From Cydia pomonella (Eukaryota; Arthropoda; Insecta; Lepidoptera; Tortricidae): 64,000 nucleotides of DNA. Each line of letters begins with the position of its first letter. Position 1 is the stretch's first letter. The translations under genes were made by a program, and so were the position numbers. The DNA lies in the NCBI RefSeq assembly GCF_033807575.1, contig NC_084711.1, positions 12,152,001-12,216,000 on the forward strand. The letters are read 5' to 3'. This document shows, in pieces, positions 25,350 to 37,100 of this stretch. Under the pieces are notes generated by a model. That model made no database searches. It was not told the origin of the DNA and saw only the letters and a program-made list of their open reading frames with translations.

Positions 25350-26346
25350 ACACAGGCCCTCAAACGACTCATCAATAGCGGCACGCACGATTGTCATGTC
25401 TAATTCCGTCACTGTCTTAACTATGGCCTGCTTGAGGGAGTCAGGGATTGTGTGGGGTTTAGCACAGGCTTTCTCCTCAATAACCTGCCATATGGCATAA
25501 TCCAGGGGGTTAAGGTCCGGGCTGGAGGACGGCCAGTCTTCGTGGGCAATAAAGTCAATTTGTTCCTTCGAAACCAGGCTTGAGTTGTTTTTGCCTTATG
25601 TGCAGGAGCAGAGTCCTGTTGAAAGCCCCATGGCTGGTTTTGAAATAGGGTGTGGCTTAAGGGCTTCACTATTGGTTCGAGAACGGTTTCCTGGTAAACT
25701 TTGGCCCCAGTTTTCACACCTTTTTCACAGAAATGAACCTGTGTTAGCCCTGAGTATGACACACCCAGCCAAATCATCACATAAGAGGGATGATGGCCTT
25801 GTTGCACTCTCAGAACAGCCGCAATCGCCTCTTGACTGTTTTTTGCATACACTCTGTCATTCTGGCGGTTACAACATTCTTCAATGGTAAAATTTTTTTC
25901 ATCTGTAAATAGTATTTTTCGGTGGCCATTTTGTGCGTACCGCTTCAATAGCACGCGACTTCTCTCTAGCCTCATAGTCTTTAATCGTCCATTAAGCAAA
26001 TGACCTTTTTGTCTGCGGTAAGCGTGTAGTCCTTCATTGATAACTTTTTTAGGGAGCTTCTCTTCACAGACATCTGTATTGCCAACAACTTTTGCGTCCG
26101 GAATGTGTTTCTTGCAATTCTCGCCTACACTGCCTTTATTAGAGCTGGGGTCCGAACGGTGCGTGGTCTTCCAGACCTCTTGCGGTCATCGAAGCTCTGA
26201 GTACTATTGTATCTATTAATTGTGCGATAAACAACTTGTTTGTTGATTTTTAGGTTTTCAAGCAACTTCAAAATCATGTTTGGCGGGTGCCCACATTTGT
26301 GCAACGCAATTACTGCGATACGATTCTCTTTTAGGCCCCAATTCAT
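25350..26346 (-). pseudogene. Dead mariner/Tc1-type transposase
   Basis: The N-terminal part (26346-26125) reads NWGLKENRIAVIALH with a helix-turn-helix and a DRKRSGRPRT linker, then a stop. The catalytic part resumes in another frame (25999-) with ILFTDEKNFTIEE (first Asp) and WGFQQDSAPAHKA (second Asp). A further shift restores HEDWPSSSPDLNPLDYAIW (third acidic residue) and an end at CQGQRRPF. At least one stop and two frameshifts break it. One terminal motif may be GTGGTTCCACCTACA at 25159, but I could not pair it with a right end. Confidence 0.85.
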
Positions 26347-27112
26347 TATAGATACGACGAGATAAGCGTTATGTGTGCTATAAAATTATAGCTCACAAAT
26401 CCACCACATTATGTCATTTTTTATTTTTTCGGTAGCATTTGCTTTAACGTTAATAAAAAGGTTACAAATCGAGTAACAGAACTTGGTAACCAACTAGGTA
26501 TGATAGGCCGATTTGTAGGAAAATTTAAGGAGTATAACAATGTATTAATCATGTGCTCCTCCCCTTGATCGACATCAATTTCTCCACTATTGAGACATTT
26601 AGGCACCTAAATGTATAAGGGTGTGAATAAATTCCTTTCGGCCGCGTATGTAACAGAGTTTTGTAACCAGATACAAAATAAGAAAATTTACTCTTTTCCC
26701 ATAACCAGTTACAATCTCAAACATTCTCGGCCGCTTTTGTAACTATGTTTTGTAACCGCTGTGAGGTTACAAGAGAAGAAACTTTTATCTTTTCTCGTTA
26801 CCAGTTACAAACTATAGTACATTGTAAGAGGCCGGAAAACCGCTCAAAGATGGACGAGTGAGTTTGTGGAGGCCCTCAAATAATACTAGTCCATCTTTAG
26901 CGTTTCCGGCCGAGGCATTACATAGTACTTTTCACGACTACTGCGAGTTAATAAGAAAACATTTGCATAACTATAAGTATTTTAATAGACATTAACATTT
27001 AGATTGGCATGAGGACAATTGTTGAAAGAAAGCGATGTATTTTTGCCAGGAACATTTATATTTTCTTCGCTAAAAGAACTCATTTTTATAGCGTAGATAT
27101 GTGTTTCTAGTA

Positions 27113-27951
27113 TTTTTAGGGTTCCGTAGCCAAATGGCAAAAAACGGAACCCTTATAGATTCGTCATGTCCGTCTGTCTGTCCGATTCTGTCACAGCCAC
27201 TTTTTTCCGAAACTATAAAAGCTATACTGTTCAAACTTGGTAAGTAGATGTATTCTATGAACCGCATTATGATGTTTACACAAAAATAGAAAAAAAACAA
27301 TAAATTTTGGGGGTTCCCCATACTTAGAACTGAAACTCAAAAAATCTTTTTTCATCAAACCCATACGTGTGGGGTATCTATGGATAGGTCTTTAAAAATG
27401 ATATTGAGGTTTCTAATATCATTTTTTTCTAAACTGAATAGTTTGCGCGAGAGACACTTCCCAAGTGGTAAAAAGTGTGTCCCCCCCCCCCCGTAACTTC
27501 TAAAATAACAGAATGAAAAATCTAAAAAAAATATATGATATACATTGCCATGCAAACTTCCACCGAAAATTGGTTCGAACGAGATCTAGTAAGTAGTTTT
27601 TTTTTAATACGTCATAAAAATTAAAAAAAAAATTTTTTTCATCAAACCCATACGTGTGGGGTATCTAAGGATAGGTCTTCAAAAATGATATTTAGGTTTC
27701 TAATATCATTTTTTTCTAAACTGAATAGTTTGCGCGAGAGACCCTTCCAAAGTGAAAAAAAGTGTGTCCCCCCCCCTGTAACTTCTAAAATAACGGAATG
27801 AAAAATCTAAAAAAAATATATGATATACATTACCATGCAAACTTCCAACGAAAATTGGTTTGAACCAGATCTAGTAAGTAGTTTTTTTAATACGTCATAA
27901 ATGGTACGGAACCCTTCATGGGCGAGTCCGACTCGCACTTGGCCGCTTTTT
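27113..27951 (+). mobile_element. GGGTTCCGTA-type element with two tandem core monomers
   Basis: It starts TTTTTAGGGTTCCGTAGCC and ends GGTACGGAACCC...GCGAGTCCGACTCGC...TTGGCCGC. The core monomer (starting ATCAAACCCATACGTGTGGG, at 27353 and 27640) is repeated with a period of about 287 bases. It has no coding capacity. I cannot assign a superfamily from the ends alone. Confidence 0.85.
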
Positions 27952-28130
27952 ACACTACACAATTTACACTATCCAATTCAGTAAGTATTTTCCGATCCCG
28001 CCTTTTTTACTTTTTTATCACTTTTACAATACAAGAAAAATGCCTCTTAAAAGTGTTTGTATACAATACAATACAAACAGCTACAAAAGTAAAAACGGCT
28101 TATGCGTGAACTGAATGGTTTTGACGTTTC

Positions 28131-29188
28131 TTTTTAGGGTTCCGTAGCCAAATGGCAAAAAACGGAACCCTTATAGATTCGTCATGTCCGTCTGTCTGTC
28201 CGATTCTGTCACAGCCACTTTTTTCCGAAACTATAAGAGCTGTACTGTTCAAACTTAGTAAGTGGATGTATTCTATGAACCGCATTAAGATTTTCACACA
28301 AAAATAGAAAAAAAAACAATAAATTTTGGGGGTTCCCCATACTGAGAACTGAAACTCAAAAAATCTTTTTTCATCAAACCCATACGCGTGGGGTATCTAT
28401 GGATAGGTCTTCAAAAATGATATTGAGGTTTCTAATATCATTTTTTTCTAAAATGAATAGTTTGCGCGAGAGACACTTCCAAAGTGGTAAAATGTGTGTC
28501 CCCCCCCCCCCCCCCCCCGTAACTTCTAAAATAACAGAATGAAAAATCTAAAAAAAATATATGATATACATTGCCATGTAAACTTCCACCGAAAATTGGT
28601 TTGAACGAGATGTAGTAAGTAGTTTTTTTTTTATACGTCATGAAATTAAAAAAAAAAAAATTTTTTTTCAACATACCCATACATGTGGGGTATCTATGGA
28701 TAGGTCTTCAAAAATGATATTAAGGTTTCTAATATCATTTTTTTCTAAACTGAATAGTTTGCGCGAGAGAACCTCCCAAAGTGAAAAAAAGTGTGTCCTC
28801 CCCCCTGTAACTTCTAAAATAACAGAATGAAAAATCTAAAAAAAATATATGATATACATTACAATGCAAACTTCTAACGAAAATTGGTTTGAACGAGATC
28901 TAGTGAGTAGTTTTTTTTAATACGTCATAAAATTAAAAAAAAAAATTTTTTCGTCAAACCCATTCGTGTGGGGTATCTATGGATAGGTCTTCAAAAATGA
29001 TATTTAGGTTCCTAATATATTTTTTTTCTAAAGTGAATAGTTTGCGCAAGAGACACTACCAAAGTGGTAAAATGTGTGTCCAAAGTGGTAAAATGTTGAA
29101 CGAGATCTAGTAGTTTAAGTAGTTTTTTTTAATACGTCATAAAGGAACCCTTCTTGGGCGAGTCCGACTCGCACTTGGCCGCTTTTTT
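28131..29188 (+). mobile_element. GGGTTCCGTA-type element with three tandem core monomers
   Basis: Same ends as the preceding element, but core monomers start near 28372, 28669 and 28952 (spacing about 297 and 283), the last truncated. It also holds a 19-C homopolymer near 28500. Confidence 0.85.
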
Positions 29189-29429
29189 TAAACAAGTAAT
29201 TGATCCTATTAATAACCATTATTTTTTTTAAAGGAAAAAGTTGCGCCAAAACGACCTTTTACCATCACCAATGACAGATGATGATAACAATGATCATGAA
29301 TGACAGAAGATGATAACAATGAAACATTGTAATAGTGGTTCAGGTACTACAGCTATTGCCAACTTTCCAGCTTGGTTTTAGACCATCTATTGCCACATTT
29401 TCGAACAGTGGCGTGAAATAGTTATTTAT

Positions 29430-29640
29430 ACAACAAGAGAGCAAAGTTTGATATTTCTTCGAGTGCTTGTTTTGAGTCCCGTGCAAGCGAAAGATTCTAT
29501 AATATATTCACGAGCGCAGCAAGTGAATCTAATTTAGAATCTTGAGCGTGGTAAGGGACTCAAAAGCGCACGAGATGTAAATAACTTTGATCTCGTGTAG
29601 TACACAAAATTTTTCACGTCAGTCAGCCATCAAAAAAAAA
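29430..29640. repeat. Repeat related to 58440-58640 (ends CACAAAATTTTTCAC)
   Basis: Both stretches share AATCTTGAGCG and ACACAAAATTTTTCAC at similar spacing. They look like an old MITE family. Confidence 0.5.
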
Positions 29641-31574
29641 CCTGAAAAAATGTTATCCAGACGGACGGATCACTATTACACTCATGTTTTCTGAAGGTAT
29701 TCTAACAATTAACTATAATTACCGCAATAAAACAAAACGAAAGAAATTTCAATAAAATAATACGAAAATAATGAATTAACGAACATCAATTGACAGTTCA
29801 ATCGACAACTTTTTTTTGTAAAAAAAAACTTTGTAAGAACCGGTCCGAATTGCGGATACTACTATTTGTCAACTATAGTAGAGATCGTTAAAAGTAATTA
29901 AGTAGAATTATTTACTGCGTAACAATTGCGTAAATTTGTATAAGTTCATTGTTTTGATTGTATAATAAAATACGTAAAATATGGTGTTTTTATTAAATTT
30001 TTGAACTTTTATTTCATTAATTAATTATTACGAATGAAGACTCGTAGGTTGTTTTGGAACGATGCGGTCTGACTTATTTCGAGGGTCTATTATAAACCGT
30101 CAATATACCGTTGAATTACGTATGCACTTTTTTTGTCTCTTTCTTTTTGCTAATGACGTGAAAGGGATAAAGTCAATAGAATCCAAATATTTCGAACTTG
30201 TATTAGGCCCCGCACGTTGAAATGACATTCGAATCTAAAGGTCACTTGAATGTTATTTTGTCTCACTCGGTAAGCAAAATGCGATTTTGCTCACTGTTTT
30301 TAAGCAGCAAATTACCCTTGTTCGAGCTGCTGACGTGAAAAATATTTTTACTGGTTTGTAACTGGTTGTGAGAAAAGAGTAAATTTTCTTATTTTGTACC
30401 TGGTTACAAAACTCGATTACATACGCGGCCGAAAGGAATAAATTAAAATACGGGTGGTTGAATTATGTAATCCAATTTATTCGAACATCATGATTTAGGA
30501 CAAATGAAAACATGATAAAGTTTATTTTAATAAAAACAACATTGTGTCCAATGGTAAATATTCTATAAAGTGTTAGCTATTGACTCGGGTTATCACACGG
30601 ATGGAAAGTGTCGAGCAAATGTGACATGCTTAATAAAACTTTTCAATATTCTTGTGTTATTTTGTAGTGGCAATGATAAAAATACCTATAAAATATGATA
30701 CTAGAATGTGCTACATGTAATACAAGTCCAACAATACAAATAAGACTAATGTTAGAGGATAACGGAACATATGATTAAACGTTAACATTTGTTACTTTTG
30801 TACATTATGTTAGTAACAGCTCATATTGCATTTGTCTATTTATGTCACTTTCAGCTCTAATTCTAACTTGCATCAAAACACGACGTGCCGATAAAATATT
30901 ACAACGTTTAATACATACTACTATTTAAGAATGTGTTATCGAGTTGTGTAACTACGTAAATCGTAACACGAACTGTATTATTCGGATGTGAGAACGGGAA
31001 ACCTCGATGTTCCGATTATTCTGATAAACTAAAGACTGATACCTGTGCTACACTTTTGGCAGGTATAGTTTAACATGAATATATCTTAAAAATTAACATT
31101 AATAGAGAATTCAATTATCTTGAATTTAGCAATATATCGGTATTTATCATTTCGTATGTGTAGTTTTATGTTATTTTATTAAGCAGGCAATTTAAACCTA
31201 TAAGCACTATATGAAATTTAAAAACCCTACGCTCGCCAAAAAACTATCGCTTTTAGCGTTTGTCCGGTTGCATTCTCAGATACCGGATCCCGTATTTCAA
31301 ATTGTTAAAAGTAATTTGATAATAAATCTTATAATTTCAATACTTGCAAACACAAACTTTTATCAATCAAGAATTTTTGATTTAAAACAGCGCATGCGAT
31401 GCACTGCTAATAATTCATGCATTTAAAAAAATACGTCAAAAATACATTTAATAGAGTTTTGCACGCGAAAGCAAACATGATGATTTTTTCTAGGCTATGA
31501 TTCTAGTCGAAGTAAGTAAACATTAAATCAAGAGAAATTGATCAACCCTAAGATGTAGAACTGGTATCTACTCT
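29641..31574. other. Gene-free AT-rich stretch between the repeat cluster and the SMG6 3' end
   Basis: Apart from the inverted-repeat end at 30357-30438 I see no element and no coding frame with domain character. Confidence 0.4.
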
Positions 31575-32151
31575 CCATAACATGCACCCTTAATTTTATT
31601 ATAATATAAACCATGACGCCGCAGCAATCGTCACTGGGCATGCGATTAAATCAATATAAAAATAAAAGAAGACAAGCCAATTTTTTGTCTCGAAATGGAT
31701 AATGTATATTTAAATTCTATTATCCTAACTACAAAAAATAAAAAATATACTTAATATGTTACATTAAAAATAAGTAAAAATAATAGCGATATAACACTAA
31801 AATTACGATTTACCTAATATCTTAGAAATAAAGCTAGAATATAATGATAACAACGTAAACATGGCTTCGAACCCGAGTGTGAGTTCGCAAGCCCTTAACA
31901 AAATGTATTATTTGTATAAACGTCTATTGGTGTACGAATTTTACTTAGTCTATCAATTCCTATTACTATAGTGACACACATTAGTGAACCGCCGAGGCGG
32001 ATTTATGGACATTTAAGCACTAAGGCCCTGGAGGGCAGGTCCCCTCCGCGCGCGGCCTCCGGGCGACCGACCGCTACACATACAGCATGCCAAGCATACA
32101 ATCACATAATGAGGTGAACCGTCGTTACTCTTGTTGGCCATTCCTAGCACT
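31575..32151 (-). other. Probable SMG6 3' untranslated region
   Basis: This stretch follows the proposed TGA. It contains a GC-rich block near 32010-32070 that stands out from the AT-rich surroundings, and I see no transposon copy in it. Its end is set by the first AATAAA on the minus strand. Confidence 0.4.
31595..31600 (-). terminator. Candidate polyadenylation signal AATAAA
   Basis: TTTATT on the plus strand gives AATAAA on the minus strand, about 550 bases past the proposed SMG6 stop. It is the first such hexamer downstream. AATAAA is common in AT-rich DNA, so support is moderate. Confidence 0.4.
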
Positions 32152-32199
32152 TCACTTGCTGCTAACAGCTTTGTCATTATCTGTTTCTGACGGCGAATT
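32152..32199 (-). CDS. SMG6: Probable last SMG6 exon (15-residue tail and stop)
   Basis: A strong acceptor (TTTTCTCATTTCAG) opens a phase-0 reading frame, NSPSETDNDKAVSSK, that ends in TGA. It matches the phase left by the donor at 32948. I infer that it replaces the three-codon read-through end of the previous exon. The tail is polar and lies outside the conserved PIN fold. An independent gene's terminal exon is the alternative, but no other minus-strand exon is visible nearby. Confidence 0.6.
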   Translation of the reverse strand, partial: NSPSETDNDKAVSSK

Positions 32200-34074
32200 C
32201 TGAAATGAGAAAATGCTTTGTTTACGACTCTAAATTACGCTATATTAGTACATTACGATACAAGTGCGAAAAATAGGAAATTCGAAACGAGTGGCGATAA
32301 ATTCTCTCTCCCTCCTCTCTCTCCCTTCGGTCGTGTTTTAAATCGACACGAGTTGCGAATTACCTATTCGCACATGTATCGTACAACGTTTTACAGTACA
32401 TATGGCCCTTTAAATGTTCGACACAGTAACGTAATATGCTACTTCTCGCACTAGTGCTATAAAGTAGCCCCATATGTACTGTAAAAATTATTTTCGTATA
32501 AAACGTCACCTTTCAAGGGATAAATGATACATCTACCGGATTACGATGATACTTTTCTACCGACTCAGTGAGCCGAGGATTGCATTAAATTAAATTCACT
32601 CGCTTGAAAAACAATACCAAAACTAAATAAGTAGAAAGGCCAGGAATTAGGTCAATGCCGGCAGAGTACGCTCGTCTGGTTCAGTAAGAGCTATGTCGTT
32701 TGAATCAAGCTTACTGTAATATTTGTGCACGTCAATATTTCACCGCTCATAGCCTTTCTAGATACATTTTGAGCATGTTTGATAAAACAGTTGTTATCAT
32801 AGTGCCGTTTAGTTAACATGCAGCCTAAAGGCTACTTTCTGCTTATAAGCCAAATTATCCACAATTATAAAAAATAACATCGCAAGTTTTGAATCGAAAT
32901 GGTGCAATGAAACAGTGGTGTAAGCCACCACAGGCACTAGGGTATTACCGTGGGCGCGAGGCCGGCCCACGCCACGAAGGACGGCAGGTCGCGCGCCGGC
33001 AGCTCGGCGGCCAGCGCCTTCACGCGCAGGTTGCGGTCGTCCGTCAGCAGCACCACTTCCCACACGAGCCGGCCTGCACTCTCTTCGGCACGCTCTGTTC
33101 ACAGACAACTAATTAACAAGAAACCTTTTGAAAAAAGGTCTGATTCCAAACCTATAAGCAGATTTAAAAAAGAATGCTCGACTGATTTGTATTATGGTCA
33201 GTGACAAGGACCGACGCGCATCAAAAAGCCTATTAAAACGAAATGTGTTAAACAAATCTTCGAATACATGAAAAAACAAAGGTATAGGCATCCTGACCTT
33301 CATAAAAATGTACAAGCAGAAATACAGTGAAACATAAACATCGTAGTGCCAAAAAATAAACATGACAACAATCATAACGCGTCAGGTAAATCAATAAATC
33401 CAATCGATTGAGATCTATAGTTTTTGCAATAGCAAACGCGAGCTAGCCGTTTTTATCGACCAATAATTGATCGCGGCCGGGATAACTCGAATAACAACCG
33501 ATGGTCATTGACGCCAATCACCATCAATCAATACTATAAAAATATTTGAAACGCATTTATTTTCATATTAAGTTTCCTTTTAAAAAACTCTATCACCATT
33601 TTGAGTCAGGAAATGGCTGATGCTGAATTGGTTTATTGTTAATAATTGTTTACCTTAATTAATAACATTCACAGTTTGGCGTTAAGATATAAAATATATA
33701 TTGAAGGAATTTCTTCGACCAGAAACGTCACTTTTTACACTGAAAAATCATATCCATATCGAATCCCGATCAAATTCATAACCTGTTATTGCAATCAGAA
33801 TACGCCTCGTTTCGTTTAAAACCTTACGAGCTCTAAAATCGACTGAAGACTGATTGGGTTTCTCTGTTAATACTACATGTTTTCAAGTTTTGATGTGGGC
33901 CTGGAATGATAGTAAGAGCTTATACATGCAGGCGGTACGTACCTGGTTCGCTAGCTATGTTAGCGTGCAGGTTGAGCGCGGTGGCGAGCACTCGGTCGTC
34001 GTTGGTGGCGCGCTGGTCGCGCTCGGCGAAGGCACGCGTGGCGAGCAGCGAGCCCTTGCTGGTGGCGAAGCGCA

Positions 34075-34130
<56 letters not shown>

Positions 34131-37100
34131 CCCGCGCCCGCCCCCGCGCCCGCCCCCGCGCCGCCCAGCCACGCCAGCGCCGCGTCGGCGGCGGGGCCCA
34201 CGCGCGAGCACTTGCGGAGACCCTCCAACTCCGTCATGACTGAACGATTAACAAAACAGTTCTCAATTTAGGTCCAGTTGCATAAACCGAAGTCCACGGA
34301 CTACTCATTTAACCCTTTAAACGCCACGCCTATCGTTTGCGGCGCGTCGTCTTGAACCTAACCTGGTCGGAATGCGTTAATGTATGAATTCTACAAGAAC
34401 TAATAAGTAGTATAAGCACTTTATAGAAGTCAGTGCTGATCACTTGTACTTGCATTTTACAAGTATATCAAAGCTGATTCATCATTATTATGTTATATTA
34501 TTTATTAGAATTCCAGGTGTCAGGATTGACCTCTGACTTATTGGATTAAATAAATTTAACAAAAAATAAATTTAAGGTTTAAAACGATACCATGTTCCAT
34601 ATTATTTAAAAGTAAATATAAAATAGTACATTACGATACAAGTGCGAAAAATAGGAAATTCGAAACGAGTGGCGATAAATTAAAACACGACCGAAGGGAG
34701 TGTTTTAAATCGACACGAGTTGCGAATTACCTATTCGCATATGTATCGTACAACGTTTTACAGTACATATGGCCCTTTAAATATTCGACACAGTAACGCA
34801 ATATGCTAATTTTCGCACTAGTGCGGTAAAGTAGCACAATAAATATCCCGTCAAATACTATAATTTGTCGAGTTTAATCGTTTTTTCCAGCAAGTCAGTT
34901 GCAAACAAGTGTGCAAGTCTTTAGGAGTACATGGTCCGCTCCAAGTATGACAACAATTATGGATCACTTGCATCATAGAAAAGAAACGAAGGACAAATAA
35001 AATTACATCTTGTTTGCGTATTAGTCCTTTTTTTGTTTGGTATTGGCTTAAATACACTCATGCTAATTTTAATTATTTAAAAAGTTAACACACAATCAAG
35101 TTACATCCAAATTTACAAGTAGGTACCTATTTCCATAGATAGATAAGAATAGCATTATGTCACCAGCCAAGCACGCACAAATATAAGAACTAATAACTAG
35201 CCTAGCGCTCGAAACATAAAAATGAGCCGACGTCGACAACAAAGTTGCAAGAACAGTCGAGAAGTATGGGAACGAGGAACTAATTTAATGAGCTCTTAAA
35301 CACTCATTGTTATAACAATTATAAAATAACACTTAAGTAACTTTAAAACGTAATGTACTTCCATTATATGAAAAAATCGGCCAAGAGCATGTCGGGCAAT
35401 GCTCAGGATAGGGTTCCGTAGTTACCATTCTGTCAGAATAAGCTTAAACGGGGTCTATTAGTATGTATCATGTACATTACAAGCATAAGGGAGTACCTTC
35501 GCAGCGATTTGTACGTCTTTTTACTAAGAGAAGATTTACTGCAATAATTCAAAAACGGCTGGACCAATCATATCCGCTATAATTTTCATTGAAAGTACTT
35601 GTAAAGCTTTTGTTTTAAGTCTTTTTCATATTTTTTGATCCATGGTTCACGCCATTGGGTTAAAGCGAAAATAAAAACATTTTGTGTGGGAGGTCTCCGA
35701 AATATTTTTTTTCTTATTTTTAGGGTTCTGTACCCAAAGGGTAAAACGGGACCCTATTACTAAGACTCCCCTGCCCGTCCGTCCGTCCGTCTGTCACCAG
35801 GCTCTCATGAACCGTGATAGTTAGACAGTTGAAATTTTCAAAGATGATGTATTTTTGTTGCCGCTATACCAACAAATACTTCTTCTTCCTCGCGTTGTCC
35901 CGGCATTTTTGCCACGGCTCATGGGAGCCTGGGGTCCGCTTGACAACTAATCCCCAGAATTGGCTTAGGCACTAGTTTTTATGAAAGCGACTTCCATCTG
36001 ACCTTCCAACCCAGAGGGTAAACTAGGCCCTTATTGTGATTAGTCCAGTTTCCTTACGATGTTTTCCTTTATCGAAAAGCGACTGGTAAAATATCAAATG
36101 GTATTTCGCACATAAGTTCCAAAAACTCATTGGTATCAAAGTCGTCATCAAAGCCGCGAACGGACGGACAGACGGAAATGCCGAAACTATAGTTGACTAC
36201 GGAACCCTAAAAAAGGTGACCTACGAATCCAATTATCGTTTTTCAGTGAGCATCGAAGTGAAGGACTGCTGCACTTTTCTACCAAAAAACCGGCCAAGTG
36301 CGAGTCGCCCTCGCGAACCGAACCGAAGGTTCCGTATAGATAGCATTACTGAAGTTCACAAAGATATGAGGTATGAGAGTCGTTACGATTAAATTTGCAA
36401 TTGAGTATTGGATATTTGGTAATCTTTTACGCATTTTATCGAAATCGCTAAAGATAAATCGCTTTTAAAAAACACTTTTAGATACTATTCGAAATATAGA
36501 ACCCTAATAGCTAAAACAACTCTACAGTACTGTCAAGTTGGATTAGCCATACCCATAAATTGGATACTTCATAACCTACATTCGACTTAAAATTGCTACT
36601 AAATAATATTATATCGTTAATGTGAGATACTTAATATTATGAGAATAATCCTCTCAATGGAGATAAACTAATTATCCCTTGCAAAGTCACATGTCCAGGA
36701 TAACTTTTCTTGTCTTAGTGTGTCTTTCAAAGTATTTTAGAGTGGCTGGTACGTCGTATATATTCCGAGTAAATGCCACGCTACAGCCAGGCAATGAGCA
36801 CTAATTAAAAACCAGAGCGGCGTCTGGCAACAGTATATTGGCGACGTATAGCATTTATATCGCCTTGTCTGCTCGCTTTTACCGTTAAACAGATCTTACC
36901 TTGTTAGTGCGAAAATCTTTATTACAGTCATACTCCATTTTGCACGAGAAACGGGATTACAATTAACACTGGTATTATTATATAAGTTGATGGTTATAAC
37001 GCTTGTTGAGATCATATTAAAACGATAAGTGTCGAATAATGTTAGAATTCATTATGGTAATAAATTGTGTCTGTAATACTAAATGTACATAATCAAACAT

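Larger units (their letters stand above)
26632..30438. repeat. Pair of about 83-bp inverted repeats 3.8 kb apart
   Basis: TTCCTTTCGGCCGCGTATG at 26632 is mirrored by its reverse complement ending at 30438, and the match continues for about 83 bases each side. The interval holds two GGGTTCCGTA elements. It could be the ends of a large DNA transposon; the flanks share only TAAA, so this is unproven. Confidence 0.6.

Noticed and set aside
27353..28980. CRISPR-like array
   Set aside because: Repeat units are about 285 bases with no short spacer pattern, in a eukaryotic transposon.
32889..33204. Plus-strand and alternative minus-strand frames over the last PIN exon
   Set aside because: The conserved TDDRNL frame is in SMG6 phase with good splice borders; the others have no domain.
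33854..34271. Four overlapping open frames with Arg-Ala, Ala-Pro and Gly-Arg repeats
   Set aside because: They are shadows of the GC-rich hexanucleotide repeat in the SMG6 exon; only the minus-strand Gly-Ala frame fits the conserved protein and splice sites.
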